In this document: in pieces, positions 53,201-63,950 of the stretch | How the letters are laid out: each line of letters begins with the position of its first letter | How positions within the stretch are numbered: the stretch's first letter is position 1 | Assembly (NCBI GenBank): GCA_038503035.1 | Contig: JAVSML010020410.1 | Location: 163,857 to 227,856 of the forward strand | DNA length: 64,000 nt | Source: Crocodylus rhombifer | Taxonomy: Eukaryota; Chordata; Crocodylia; Crocodylidae | Direction of reading: 5' to 3' | The notes under the pieces: generated by a model | The model's database searches: none | The model's input: only the letters and a program-made list of their open reading frames with translations | Told to the model about the DNA's origin: nothing | Position numbers and translations under genes: made by a program

Positions 53201-56200
53201 GGATGGGATGCATAGTGATATACCTTCCCAATAAGGAAAGCTGCTTACGTGCCTATGCCCCTACAAGTGGTTACAGACCTTTACCTGATCACCTCCTGCA
53301 CCAGCACCGTGTTCATGGACTCCTCATAGAGCACTGGATACTTCAGCATCACATCCTTCAGGTTAATTGGGGCAGGGAGCTTCTCCAAGATGTCTTTCAA
53401 TGTCTCCTCTACCACCTAGAAGGTAGATGGAATAGGATGAGAAGATGCTGTGGAGACTGCTTCTGGGTAGTGAATTTTGACCAAGGTCAAAGAGGAAATG
53501 AACAGGTTTTTTTCAGGTCCACACTTTTATAAGTTTAGCAGGAAGGTCCCTTCTACTTATTTCATCCAAAAAATACTCCTTGGGGGAATTGTTGGGCATC
53601 TCCTGACCTGTAGAGGTCTCCCTTTAGGAGAGTCCTTAGGGGACTTAATAGACGAGATGAGTGGGGAAAGACAAGACAGCAATGCCTGGAGTGTTAAACC
53701 TCATTTAGGGGAGGCAACTCATAGCCAGAAACACAGGCTTGGTTAGTGTAAAATAAGGTGACATGACACTTGGAGAAGCACCCTTCTTGGAGACTGCCCC
53801 ATTAAAGGAGCCTTTCCTAGCACACTTCTGGTTACAGTCTCTACACGTGGAAGAAGCTTCTTGTTGAAACCTAGTCGAACGTCTGCTGAAGGCTGTCAAT
53901 CTATTGTGGCTGGTAAGTGGTAGTAACACAGTTTATGCTGCTTTCCTGGTTCTTTCTGGGAGGAGGCACAGCCTTACCCCATGGGTGGGTGGAAAAATGG
54001 GCTCTAATCTTAACCCAATTGTCACAAAAGCAATGTGTTTCAAGTATGGATCTACTAAATACTTGAACTCAGTGCCCTGAGTTGGTGGAGCAGGATGATC
54101 TGTCCCAGTTGCAACTGGTAGTTATGTCCATCAAAGGTTTGGGTGCCAAGAAGTAGAATCAGGAAAGGTCCTCACTAAGCATGTTCAGCTGGAGTTCTTT
54201 CCAGAAAATGTGGAACATGTCTAGGAAGCCAGAGACCAATGGCAAGTGGTGCGTAAAGTGGAAGGATGCAGGATCCCAGGTCTCTGCCTATTCCTTCCTG
54301 AACATCAGAGGTCTGTGTCCCTAGCGAGAAAGTAACAGCCCTTGAAACGGGGAGGACAAACTCAGCTACCTGCAGCTAGTATTGCACCAGGTACAGAAAT
54401 CCCCTTAGTAATAGGGTGGACATGGATGCAACAGATGATTATTGTGGTAACTCGCAGCAGGAAGGACTCCAACCTCAGGGCCCTAGTAAAGGAAGGTTGG
54501 GAGGAGGCTGAGGTTACTGAGTGTGTCAGCAACCAGCAGAGATGCTGCAGGAGCTCAAAGGGGAGGCTTCAGTTAGCCCTGCAAGCAAAGATAATCGATT
54601 ATTTGACGGAGGATGCCATATATGTGGGAGTAAATCCCTTTCCAGACAGCCTGAGAGGTATGACTGAGTCTTAATTCAGATTAGGAGTACTGAAAGTTTT
54701 CCTAGGGTGAGTTGGACCCTAATCAAAATACTCCAGTAGAAGGGGAAGGAGACTTGAGAGAGACCCTTGGAGAGTGGGCAGTATCTGCAAGGAATAGTGT
54801 AGGAACAAGCTTGCCCTATTGAACACATGGAGAGTTTACTGGACTTGACCAAAGGGTACTGGCAAATCCATTTGGGTGAAGTTGCCAAGAGGAAGTCTGT
54901 TTTCAGCATGGACTTGGGATTGTATGAGTTCAAAGTGCTATTCTGAACTGAAGTTGGTATAATAAAAGATACCAGATTTACCAAAATAACCGTGTCTGCT
55001 TATGTCCTTAGACCAACACAGCTACAACCTACACCCCAGTAAGTCTGAACTGAAGCCATTTTTGAGCCCTGTCAGTCAAGGGTTGACTGGGGTGTATTTT
55101 CTGGAACATTTTGGTACCCCTGGGCTTTCAGGCCTCCCACAATTGCTCAAGAGCAGCAAAGGTTTTTCCAGGTGTTCCAGGCCACCCTGGCTTGAATGGG
55201 TTGAAAGGACAAAGTACATTTCCAGTATTAACAAGACTGCCAGGTGTACCAGGCTTTCCCACCACTGAGCTGTACAAAAAGGGTAAAAGACAAGATGATC
55301 TGGACTATACCATGTCAGAGAGCTCTTTGTTCCCTAAAGGAGGCCTTAAGCAGAGACTTTGTTTTAGATAATTCAGATGTTGAGAAACCCCTTGTGGTTT
55401 ACACAGAGGTCTCAGAAACCAGGCTGGGGGCAGTCTTAATGCAATCAGATCCCCAAAAGGAGAGAGAGACCCCATTGGGTATCCGAGGGACAAAACCTTT
55501 GCTACAATTGAAAAGGAATGTCTGGCTCTTAAGACGTGGGCTCTGAAGGAGTTGCAACCCTATCTATACAGAAGATAGTTCACAGTGTACGCAGGTCATT
55601 CATTCACTACTTGCCTGGTTAAATTGGATAAAAGGCACCAAGACCAAACTACTGAGATGGAGCCTGGCCCAACCGGATTCCAACTAGTGGGTATTTCACA
55701 TTCAGAGTAATTAAAATATATTACTGATGCATGAAGAGGAAAATTTGGCCTTCCCTGGTTTCCTGGATGCAGTGATCTGGCTCAGTTCCATTTTTAGAGG
55801 GCCAGATATGACACAGAGAGGCTCAGTGTCGTGAGTTCTAGCCTGCAGTTCTGGTGGGGGCTCAGTGGGATTAGGCTTTGCTGTCAATAGTTTGATAAGC
55901 AGGACACCTTTATGCCCATTTCAGCCCAGGGGGAGATGGCAACATGGGGCTCCCTGCCTGGTTCTCTGCAAACGGACTACCTAAGTCACAGAAGCTGCCT
56001 CTGTATTTTGTGGTGCTGGTGCAGAATCAGGTGCCATTTTTGCACCAGACAGTGGTGGCCCCCCCGCCCCCCCCACCTCTGATTAGCCGAGGGGCCCTGA
56101 AAGTCTCGACCCTTCTTGGAAATTGATAGATGCCCACCTGTCAATCTCTGGGAAGAGGTTCAGGACTTTTAGGGCCACTCAGCCAATCAGAGGTGTGGGG

Positions 56201-59169
56201 TGGGGGGCCTGCTGTGATCTTCCATGAAAGTTTCCCTCTCCCCCCCAGTGCTTCAGGATGCCAGGGCTTCCCACTTCCGTGTGCAGCTCCCTTTTCTTTG
56301 TTTCCCTATTCTTCTTTTTTTGCAGTCCCTGTGTTTTTTGTGGGGAACCTACCAAATTCACAATGTCCATTAAAATTGTAAAATCGTGACTTTGTTAGGT
56401 CCCTACCCATGACCTTCTGTTTCACTGTATTTGGCAAGTGTTGTCCCATAGGTTAATAACATAGTTCTGGAACTGTTTCGTTGCACGTGTGGCTGACTGG
56501 GCCTGAGGAGAACCGGTGAAGCCTGACGGCTGAGAAAAAGTCTCAAGGAAGGAGGAGAGAAGGTCCCAGGGAGGACTGAGGGAATGGGAGTGGCACAGTA
56601 AAGACAGCTTGTTTTGAAGCAGAATCTGCAGTGCTGTGGGGGCATCAGCAATCTGATACCCCTCTTCTTTGAAGAACAAAACACCCCCCACCCCACCCCC
56701 ATTCCAAGGAGCTGATCAAAATGAAGGAGCTCTTGGTGGGGGTGCTGCAAAGCATCAGGGCAACCAGGGACTGAGAAGGGCAAACCTCTGGCTTTGAGGC
56801 TGGCCTCTTGTGAAGCCACACCAAAGGTGGCTGCAGGGGGGCCTTTCAGGAGAGGGAGGCCAAAGAAAACTGCTTCTAGAGGAGTCCCAAGGCAGAGCTT
56901 CTCCTCAAAAACAGCATTGATTTTGTTACACCAATGCAGTAATCCCATTGGGAAGCAAACTTCTCTGAGACACTAACTCCAGATCCGCTGTTATAGGACT
57001 TCCCAAATTCTCGTCAGACTTTTAACCTAGTTTTGTTCCAGATGAGTCTGCAGTTGGGATGAGAAGGGCACCAGATTCCTTTATCTGAGGAGGGACAACA
57101 CTGTGCCCTATCAGAGCTGCTTTTCTTGCAATATTCTTTGTCATGTACACAATGCCCACAGGAGCTCAGTGAGTTTTCTATGAAAGGGAGACACTGAAAG
57201 GCAGGCCCCCGGGGTGGGAGGCAACAACAGTTGTACCAAGTTACTGTTTTTTTTGCACAAACCTTCAGCTAAAAGCAGGAAGGATGCTATAATCCATCAC
57301 CATGGCATAGGGAATTTACACCTGCTAGGACAAGCTGAACCACCAACATCAAGGATTGGACAGGATTAAAACTGACTGATTGTACAAGGATTGCAAAAAA
57401 CTGGGAAGAATGAAAGAAAGTTATTGCTACATCAAAGGTGCCCCAACAGTCAGTACAGCCTCAGGACTGACTTGACTTGACTTGATTTGACAAGAGACAA
57501 GCCAGGACTGAGGCTAGCAGCTCTATGAAAATCATCAGGGGATTTGTGAGGAACAGACGAAGTCTGGATTCCTATTTGATATCTGAACGATACCTGTGGT
57601 TGTATAGTGCTCCCTAGTTTCAGTCCTGACTTGGGGTGGGGGAAAGCACACCATCTATGAACGACTGGTAGTACATTTTGTAACACCTCCACTTTCCTTG
57701 CATGGGGAGCCTGCGGGGGGAGGGGGGATGTGGTGGTGGAAGGATCTTCTCTTCAAGAACTGACAAGGTTTGATGGTCCTAGGTCTAGGAGACTCGGCAT
57801 GGGCAGAGCTGGGGATGATGCTGCTATAGTAAAAAACAGTATCCGGTGTGGACTTCACATTGCACTGTTTCACCTGGCAACACAAAGGACAGAACAGAGC
57901 GTGTTATCATGCATGTGGCAACCCAAGGCACTACAAATACGCACCTCCTCCCTGCTTTGGCCTCCTGAGGCGGATGTTTTTGGCTGCAGCTGAACAATGG
58001 CCCCAAGCAGGGCAAAAGTCTCATTCTGAGCAAAAGTGATGTTGGCATTGTCATGCAAACCAAAAATCTCTGGGATGTCATTGAGTGGCAGGCTCTTGAT
58101 GTATTGGAGGTAGCCCTAGAGAAAAAGAAGCATGTAGGCTGGAGGAGCAGAGCATTACTAAAGAGGGCTGAAAGGAAGCATAGCACAGCTATGGAGGTAT
58201 GGGGTCTATTCAGATTGCTGTTGACCCTGACTGGTACATGTGCATTTACCTGTTTCCCTAATTTACTGGGCTTTATACAGCCTTGGTTCTTATCAGGTGA
58301 TACCTGTTTGTTACAGTAAAATGTAACACTCCCCTCCAAGTTAGCTTAGGGTTACATAATGTTTGCTCTCAACCTGATGGCTCAAAGGCAGATGAAGGAG
58401 AGGGGAGCATTCTGAGGGAGGCCATAAGAGTGATGAAGGTTGTGGCAGTGCTGACATACGAGAGAAGGTGGTGAGAAGCCTGCACGTGCTATGTAGTTTG
58501 CCTGCAGGAGGTTGTGAGAGGAGTTTGACTGTGAGGGGAGTAGTCATATAGGCATTAAGCCTATAGAGTGTTATAGAACCTAGAGCCTAACAGCAGTAAG
58601 ACTTGCACTGCTTTCTTCATGTTGATAACTAAATAATAAACTATACCAATACTGTGCATTTTACAAAGGCTATTTTGGGCATTCTGCTGATAGCTACCCA
58701 CATATCCAAAATCACCCTTCCCACTTCTACTGTTAGCAGAGATCCTTTACACAAATTGTCTTCTACTGTTCCACTGGACACCTACCGTTGCGCCTACTGA
58801 TAAACAGGGTATAGATTCTGATACATGGTATGGCTTTGTGAGGTGTTATCATCCTGTGTTTTCCTCTAGTGAACAGGAAGAGTACAACATTGTTACAGAT
58901 GACCTCACAACATTACAGGCACATGGTTCTGTTTTGTCTTTTGCTCTGTGAGTTTAAGAGTATGCATGGTGTTCACAGGCTGAATTACTTACATTATGGT
59001 CGTATGTGGTGCTGATCTGTTTGTAGATTCCTGACTCGGAATAAGCAAAATCTGGAGTTAGAACATCTGGCTGGTAGAAATCTTCTAAAATATTCATGAT
59101 GCAGCGCCTGTCCCAGTCATCAGTCACTCGGCCTCCATAGTTAATTTCACCAGCCGTGTACTTCAGCAC
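47281..59169 (-). CDS. DNAH1: DNAH1, axonemal dynein heavy chain, C-terminal 395 residues (partial)
   Basis: Inner-arm dynein motor of cilia and sperm flagella; only the C-terminal part downstream of the last AAA module lies here. Seven exons in transcript order, all with GT-AG borders and matching phases: 59169-58993, 58115-57945, 53415-53285, 52673-52529, 51591-51385, 50657-50423, 47402-47281 (stop TAG at 47,281-47,283). Diagnostic stretches: '[19 protein letters not shown]' in the first exon, '[15 protein letters not shown]' in the second, '[18 protein letters not shown]' in the third, '[10 protein letters not shown]' in the fourth, '[18 protein letters not shown]' in the fifth, '[13 protein letters not shown]' in the sixth and '[12 protein letters not shown]' in the last. 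These match the conserved dynein C-terminal domain, with DNAH1 the best fit by sequence and by its tail-to-tail position next to BAP1. No internal stops. Upstream exons are beyond 64,000; the intron from 59,170 to the edge is at least 4.8 kb. Confidence 0.94.
47906..48692. mobile_element. Non-autonomous hAT-like element, family B relative, in last DNAH1 intron
   Basis: 787 bp. The left end 'tagagctgtgtgaag' and right end (reverse-complemented) 'tagggctgggcaaaatgg' are inverted. A perfect 8-bp duplication GTGCTCAC flanks it (47,898-47,905 and 48,693-48,700). The subterminal zones are rich in GAATC/GATTC words as in the element at 33,716. The interior has an inverted pair around 'ccagctcttccc' (about 48,116) and 'ggaagagctggg' (about 48,186). 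No transposase. Confidence 0.85.
48775..50300 (-). mobile_element. CR1 LINE (minus), RT and 3' tail, in last DNAH1 intron
   Basis: Tail at the left ('cttcatagttggtagtgg'). Minus-strand frames give '[29 protein letters not shown]' type tail blocks, '[27 protein letters not shown]' (the catalytic box degraded to FADG), '[20 protein letters not shown]' and '[10 protein letters not shown]'. It is in the same subfamily as copies X and Y. It is on the same strand as DNAH1. Confidence 0.9.
54340..54942 (+). pseudogene. Ty3/gypsy-like LTR retrotransposon pol relic, protease end and RT part
   Basis: The frame at 54,342-54,674 contains '[12 protein letters not shown]', resembling the end of a gypsy-type protease. 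About 54,832-54,945 carries an RT block with '[13 protein letters not shown]' and 'GLYEFKVL', which are signature RT motifs of Ty3/gypsy elements. Most of the RT N-terminal part is missing, and stops separate the pieces. It lies inside the DNAH1 intron 53,416-57,944 on the opposite strand. Confidence 0.7.
54943..55035 (+). repeat. Dispersed repeat (copy 3) inside the gypsy-like relic
   Basis: 'ggtataataaaagatacc' followed by 'gtccttagaccaacac' and 'gctacaacctacacc' matches the second half of the repeat at 60,065-60,190 (opposite strand). It separates the RT block from the RNase H block of the gypsy-like relic, so it inserted into it. Confidence 0.65.
55036..55690 (+). pseudogene. Ty3/gypsy-like pol relic, connection and RNase H
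   Basis: About 55,255-55,600 reads, with frameshifts, '[13 protein letters not shown]' (the connection segment), '[18 protein letters not shown]' (RNase H catalytic strand, with Glu in place of the usual Asp) and '[10 protein letters not shown]', then a '[13 protein letters not shown]' type block. This order is typical of gypsy RNase H. No integrase or LTR is recognised nearby. The copy is dead. Confidence 0.75.
56057..56209. repeat. 153-bp imperfect palindrome in DNAH1 intron
   Basis: The two halves pair over nearly their whole length: left 'ggcccccccgcccc' with right 'ggggtggggggcc', 'cacctctgattagccga' with 'cagccaatcagaggtg', and 'attgatagatgccc' with 'cacctgtcaat' at the centre (about 56,133). 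There is no coding content and no clear duplication at the borders. It is either a foldback MITE or a replication-slippage hairpin. Confidence 0.8.
56210..57944. other. DNAH1 intron, no exon recognised
   Basis: 'accaaattcac' near 56,349 followed by 'ttaggtccctaccc' near 56,396 resembles one end of a DNA transposon family but cannot be delimited. A short GACTT tandem occurs near 57,468. Otherwise I see nothing. Confidence 0.45.
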
Positions 59170-60064
59170 CTGTCAAAGAAAATAGAGAAGCTACATTAGA
59201 AGTGCTATCCTACCCTAAGCAGATAGTGGCAAATGTCTAGCTGGCACATCAGGATGGATTTCAGCATGGAGGGAAATGAAGGAGACAGTTGGCAAACCCG
59301 TGGCACAGGCTGCCTCGCTGAATGGTCAGGTACAAATTTCTAGTCCTTATTAGTAAGGAATACTGCCAGGAACTGCCCAGTGGTGAGGGTGCATACAACA
59401 TCTCTAATTTATGTGGTACTTAGACTTGTGGACAGTAAGACCCATCAGAGCAGAGCCTTGTTTTACCTCCAGCATACCAGCTCTGCTCATGACCCTTTGG
59501 GGTAACCAAGAACAGCCTCTTTGGAGAGCTGTGCAATGGGAGTTAGGATTTGCCTGGAACATGCAGCACAGAGCAGGCCTGACTGCATCTTTGGCTGCAC
59601 CTGGGCCCCTGTATGACTGCAAAGAATCCCAGCGATCTTTCCACAGAATTCAGATGAGAAGATGAACAGCTGTAGTTGGAGGCAGCTTCTAAAGTCCCAG
59701 CCACCTAGCCAGTGTCTGCTAAATTGCTCCTGTACAGCTTCATTACTGTCCCTACACTGTACTTGAGAGCTGTTAGGCACTTAGATCTCTTTCCTGACTT
59801 CCCTAGAAGCAGCAAAACCTACCAGTTACTCGTATCCTGGATAACCTTATGGAGATGAAGTCAAATCCTGTGAGTATATCTACTGGGGGGAGAGAGGGAA
59901 TCTGCAATACATTACTTCCGTAATATAGTGACAGTTCGTTCTAGTTCCCTGCATTTTGATTTAGAAACTAATCATTTTTAAAATTATGTTGAGTCCATGT
60001 TTACCTTCTATTTTCTTGCATAATATTTTAGTTTCTATGAGTTAAAAATCTTTTAGTCTTAATA
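59170..60064. other. Upstream DNAH1 intron, no exon recognised
   Basis: No dynein exon or recognisable repeat. Open frames near 59,411-59,780 overlap on both strands and lack a domain. Confidence 0.5.
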
Positions 60065-60190
60065 GGGTTGTTGATTGTAGCCTTGTTGGTCTAAGGACAT
60101 AGGCTTCTTTGGGTAGATGTGATATCTTTTATTAGACCAACTAAATAGTTGGAAAAATTGTTCTTTGCAAGCTTTCAGTCACTGCCACAC
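60065..60190 (-). repeat. Dispersed repeat (copy 2, minus)
   Basis: On the minus strand it reads 'gaaagcttgcaaag', 'ttttccaacta', 'ttggtctaataaaagata', 'cccaaagaagcc', 'gtccttagaccaac' and 'ggctacaatcaacaac'. It is the most complete of the three copies in the window and joins the left half seen at 5,062 to the right half seen at 54,943. Confidence 0.75.
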
Positions 60191-60560
60191 ATTTGCATTT
60201 TCACAGACCTTCATTTTGCATTTTGGCTTCTGGATTACCCAGGAGAGCACACAAGTCAACATCAGACTCTCTCTATGCTTTTAGTCTTAGTAGTCATTTA
60301 AGAGGGTAGAAGGAAGAAGCCCTAATAGCTTAACTAGCAGTTAAAGGTTGCCCATCACTTTCCTGTATAATACCTTGTTTTCAATTGTTTATAAGTGTAC
60401 CAGACTTTGTGGGCTGATTATTTTCCATGTTTCGCATTGAATTTGTTTGGAAGATGTCCAGAAACCAGCTTAAGTGTTTCTGATTATGGGCACCTATACA
60501 TATGTTCTGACGTGTTCTGATTAGAAGGTGTTGGAGCAGACTTGATAATTGAGTCTGTTG

Positions 60561-60729
60561 GAGCATCCCTGTGTTTCAAAATGGTGGTGGGGTCCTTTAA
60601 CTAAAATTCATTGAATGAGCTTTAGTTAAGGCACCTCTGCCACCATTTTGAAACATGGGGTGCTGAATACCCAAAACGCTACGGGCATTTTAATTAAAGC
60701 TCCCAAGAGCCACTCTAATTAAAATGCCC
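60561..60729. repeat. Two adjacent hairpins
   Basis: First hairpin: arms of about 44 bp, 60,561-60,604 and 60,621-60,664, sharing 'gtttcaaaatggtgg' / 'ccaccattttgaaac' and 'taactaaa' / 'tttagtta'. Second: 'gggcattttaatta' (60,683) and 'taattaaaatgccc' (60,716). Together they form a compact double foldback of about 170 bp, likely a MITE remnant. Confidence 0.75.
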
Positions 60730-60807
60730 CACCCCCCACCCTGGAGCGTGTGTAAAAATGCCTAATGAGACTAGAGGAAAATGTATTTTGTCGTTTTTTT
60801 AAAAGCT

Positions 60808-60884
60808 TCTTGGGCAGGGGGCTGGACTCGATGATCTCCCGAGGTCCCTTCCAGCCCTGATGTCTATGAAATCTGTGAAATCTA
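60808..60884 (+). mobile_element. CR1 3' end fragment (plus)
   Basis: 'gggggctggactcgatgatc' then 'gaggtcccttccagccctg' and 'tctatgaaatctgtgaaatc' form the canonical CR1 terminal block with its short tandem tail. Only the last about 75 bp is present. Confidence 0.85.
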
Positions 60885-61473
60885 GTCCCCACACATGGAC
60901 TCCATGTATGCACATGTATTACAAATACACTGGGGGGGAAGGAATCTTATTTTGCGTTCTATGCATAAATGGCACACGCAGCTGCATAACTACAGTTTGT
61001 GACTCTATTTTACCTAGCATGTGTACCTGCTGGAAGGGAAGCAGCAGTAGCAAGGGCTGTCCAATAGCTGAGGGCCTGGGGCACCTGCCCAGTGAGCAAG
61101 AAATCTGGGTTCTAGACCTTCCTCATCCAGAGGAGGCCTAAGCCCATGTTTTATGCTTCTCAGCACAGTATCCTAGCCACCAAGCCATGGTGCCTCAACA
61201 GTTTTTCCCTCCTTTGAAAGCTGGTCTACTACACCTTGCACTTGACAGTTATTGGGTAAAAAAGAGAGACAGCACTGGGGAAATTATCTGTCCCATGGAG
61301 AATAAGAGCAGTCAACCTAGAATCCAGGGACTACTCCCTCCCAGGGCAGCATCCATCTCACTGAGCCACACACCCTCTGGCTTGCTTTTTCTTCCCAGCC
61401 TTATATACTCCTCCATCTTACCTGTCAGGTGGGCCAACTTCAAGGAGAGTGCTGGAAAAGAGGCTAGGTCAGA

Positions 61474-61544
61474 GGTAGGCAATTATTGTGGCCGGAGGGC
61501 CTCTTAATGAGCTTTGGGATCCTGTCAAGGGCCACACCTTGAAT
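61474..61544. mobile_element. Family-A MITE, left part, truncated by CR1
   Basis: 'gaggtaggcaattattgtgg' and 'aatgagctttgggatcc' parallel the left half of the MITE at 33,810. The match ends where the CR1 begins at about 61,545. The matching right half may be at 62,976-63,021. Confidence 0.6.
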
Positions 61545-62330
61545 AGGATGGGATTCAACACAGACAAGTGCAAGTTGCTGCACCTGGGGAGGAACAACCG
61601 GCACCATACCTACAGGTTGGGGAACTCCCCTCTTGTCAGCACGGAGGCAGAAAAGGATCTGGGGGTCATCATTGACTCCAAGATGAACATGGGCCGGCAG
61701 TGTGGGGAGGCAGTCAGGAAGGCCAACCGCACCTTGTCGTGCATCCACAGATGCATCTCAAGCAGGTCCAAAGAGGTGATCCTCCCTCTCTATGCAGCAC
61801 TGGTCAGGCCGCAACTGGCGTACTGCGTCCAGTTCTGGGCACTGCACTTCAAGAGGGATGTGGACAACATGGAGGGGATCCAGAGGAGGCCACTTGCATG
61901 ATCAGGAGGCAGCAGGGCAGGCCCTACGAGGAGAGGCTACGGGACCTGAACCTGTTCAGCCTCCACAAGAGAAGGCTGAGGGGGGATCTAGTGGCCTGTT
62001 ATAAACTAGTCAGGGGGGATCAGCAGGCATTGGGGGAGTCCCTGTTCCCCCGAGCACCACCAGGAGTGACCAGAAATAACGGTCACAAGCTGGCAGAGGG
62101 TAGATTCAGGCTAGACATCAAGAAGCGCTACTTCACAGTCAGAGCAGCTAGGATCTGGAACCAACTTCCAAGAGAAGTAGTGCAGGCTCCTACCCTGGGG
62201 GTTTTTAAGGGGAGGTTAGATGAACATCTTGCTGGGGTTGTTTGACCCCAGTATTATTTCCTGCCATGGCGAGGGGTCGGACTAGATGATGAGGGACTCG
62301 GGTCCCTTCCAACCCTAGAAACTATGAAAC
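61545..62330 (+). mobile_element. CR1 LINE (plus), RT C-terminal part and tail
   Basis: Frames at 61,488-61,901 and 61,700-62,245 give '[18 protein letters not shown]', 'EAEKDLGVIIDSKMNMG', 'SCIHRCISSRSKEVILPLY', '[18 protein letters not shown]' and '[17 protein letters not shown]'. The 3' tail ends 'gaaactatgaaac'. One frameshift near 61,890 breaks the frame. It is 5'-truncated downstream of the RT catalytic box and belongs to the subfamily of X, Y and 16,179. Confidence 0.9.
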
Positions 62331-62335
62331 ATCCA

Positions 62336-62342
<7 letters not shown>

Positions 62343-62373
<31 letters not shown>
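62343..62373. repeat. (CT)n microsatellite
   Basis: About 15 uninterrupted CT units directly downstream of the CR1 tail, followed by a pyrimidine-rich stretch. Confidence 0.9.
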
Positions 62374-62380
<7 letters not shown>

Positions 62381-62399
62381 TTCTTCTTTCTGTTGCTCT

Positions 62400-62975
62400 C
62401 TCTTCTCTCCCCTTCACTTCAGAACCTAGCAGAAGCTGTAGTTTGCCAGGAGTCTGGATGCTCAGCTCTGGACCCAGGCAGCAGCTTCTGCCACACCAGG
62501 TGGGCAGTGACATCAGAACCTGTCGACAGTGTCACAGCTGATGCTGACACCCACCTGGCATAACAGAAGCAACTGCCTGGGCCCAGAGCTCAGTGTCAGG
62601 GCTCTTGGCAAACTACTGCTTCAGCCGGGTTCTAAGGAAGGGAAGGAGTGGGAGAGAGAGATACACTGCCACCCACTCAGCGCAGCAGCTCCTTCCTGCA
62701 TCCATGGCAGATGCTGCTGGCAGGTTCCAGGTTGGGGAACTGGGAAGGAGATTCCACCATGCTGGGAGTGCAGTGGATCAGCTGTGGATGGTGCCAGCAG
62801 GTTCTACATCTGGACTCCTGAACTTGTCCATGGCATCCACAGCTGAAATGCTGCCAACTTGCTGTGGCAGAAGCACTGCCCAGGTCCACAGCTGATGCCT
62901 GATGCTGCTGGGCAGAAGCAGTCCTGCTTACCTGCCTAGCACCACGTGGCAGCCAGAGCCGCCAGTCATCCATGG
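62400..62975. repeat. Low-complexity repetitive block, unidentified
   Basis: Words such as 'cagaagc', 'ctgcccaggtcca', 'cagctgatgc' and 'ggcagcagcttctg' recur in direct and inverted order, giving several open frames on both strands without a domain. It may be the interior of a longer hAT-type element whose ends are the family-A pieces at 61,474 and 62,976. Confidence 0.4.
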
Positions 62976-63021
62976 GCCAGATCCAGTGAGTTGGGCTGGA
63001 TCCAGCCCATGGGCCATATTT
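62976..63021. mobile_element. Family-A MITE-like right part, truncated
   Basis: 'gggctggatccagcccatgg' and 'gccatatttt' parallel the right half of family-A MITEs ('gctgcatccagccc', 'ggccacatttt'). The terminal 'gcccacccctg' is missing because a minus-strand CR1 tail starts at 63,022. Confidence 0.5.
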
Positions 63022-63950
63022 TATAGAATTATAGAACTGGCAGGGACCTGTAAGATCATCAAGTCCAGTTCCCTGCCAGAGGCAGGAAGTAATTGGGCTC
63101 AGACAAGCTCGACAAGGTGCCTGTCCAGCCTTATCTTGAACACCTCCAAGGAGGGTGACTGCACCACCTCTGCTGGGAGTGTGTTCCAGATTCTTTCCAG
63201 AAAATTTTTTCTTGTGTCTAGCCTGAATTTACTCTCTATTATCTTATGCACTGGTCCTTGTCCTCCCTTGAGGTGCATTCCTGAAGAGTTGCTGCCCTAG
63301 ATCTTGGTATTCACCCTGACGTACTTGTAGGCAGCTATCAAGTCACCTCTCAGTCTTCTCTTACTCACTGAACAGTTCTTGGAGTCTCTCCTCATAGGGC
63401 TTATCCTCCATGCCCTTAACCATGAGTGGCCCTTCTTTGTACCCTTTAAAGTTTATCCACATCCTTCTTGGCAGCATCCAGAACTGGACACAGTACTCCA
63501 GCTGTGGCCTCACCAATGCTAAACAGAGGGAGGAGCACCTCCCTGGATCTACTGGCAAGACATCAGCTGATACATGCCAGAGTTCTGTTTCCCCTTCTGG
63601 CGACTTCATCGACTTCTGTTGGCTCATATTCATCTTCCGATCGATCATAACCCCCAGGTCTTGTTCAGATGCTGTGCCAACCAGGGGGCCACCACCCACT
63701 GTGTAGTTATAATAAGGGTTCTTCCTACCCAGATGAAGAACCTTGCACTTCTCCCTGTTAAACCTCATCTGATTCCACTCCACCCTTGAATCCAGTCTGT
63801 CAAGGTCATCCTGGATCTTTACCCTATCCTCTGATGTGCCTGTGTTTCCCCATGGATTGGTACCATCTGTGAACTTGATCTCTGAGCTTTCCACTCCCTT
63901 GTCCAAGTCATTGATAAATATATTAAAGAGCATGGGTCCAAGCACTTGTT
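63022..63950 (-). mobile_element. CR1 LINE (minus), RT and 3' tail
   Basis: Tail at the left ('atagaattatagaactgg'). The minus-strand frame at 63,361-63,945 has 'LFNIFINDLDKGVES', 'KFTDGTNPWGNTGTSEDR' (catalytic box degraded), 'CKVLHLGRKNP', 'EQDLGVMIDRKMNMSQQ' and '[13 protein letters not shown]'. It is of a different subfamily from X/Y; the tail resembles the 22,757 copy more. It is 5'-truncated near 63,950. Confidence 0.88.

Noticed and set aside
56345..56410. End of another DNA transposon ('accaaattcac', 'ttaggtccctaccc')
   Set aside because: It looks like a known style of terminal block, but the partner end and duplication were not found.
57468..57492. GACTT tandem
   Set aside because: Only three to four units, too short to treat as a satellite.
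61130..61390. Possible tRNA-derived SINEs on the minus strand ('tggctcagtgag', 'tggcttggtggc')
   Set aside because: A-box-like words are present, but no convincing B box at the right spacing and no duplication at the ends.
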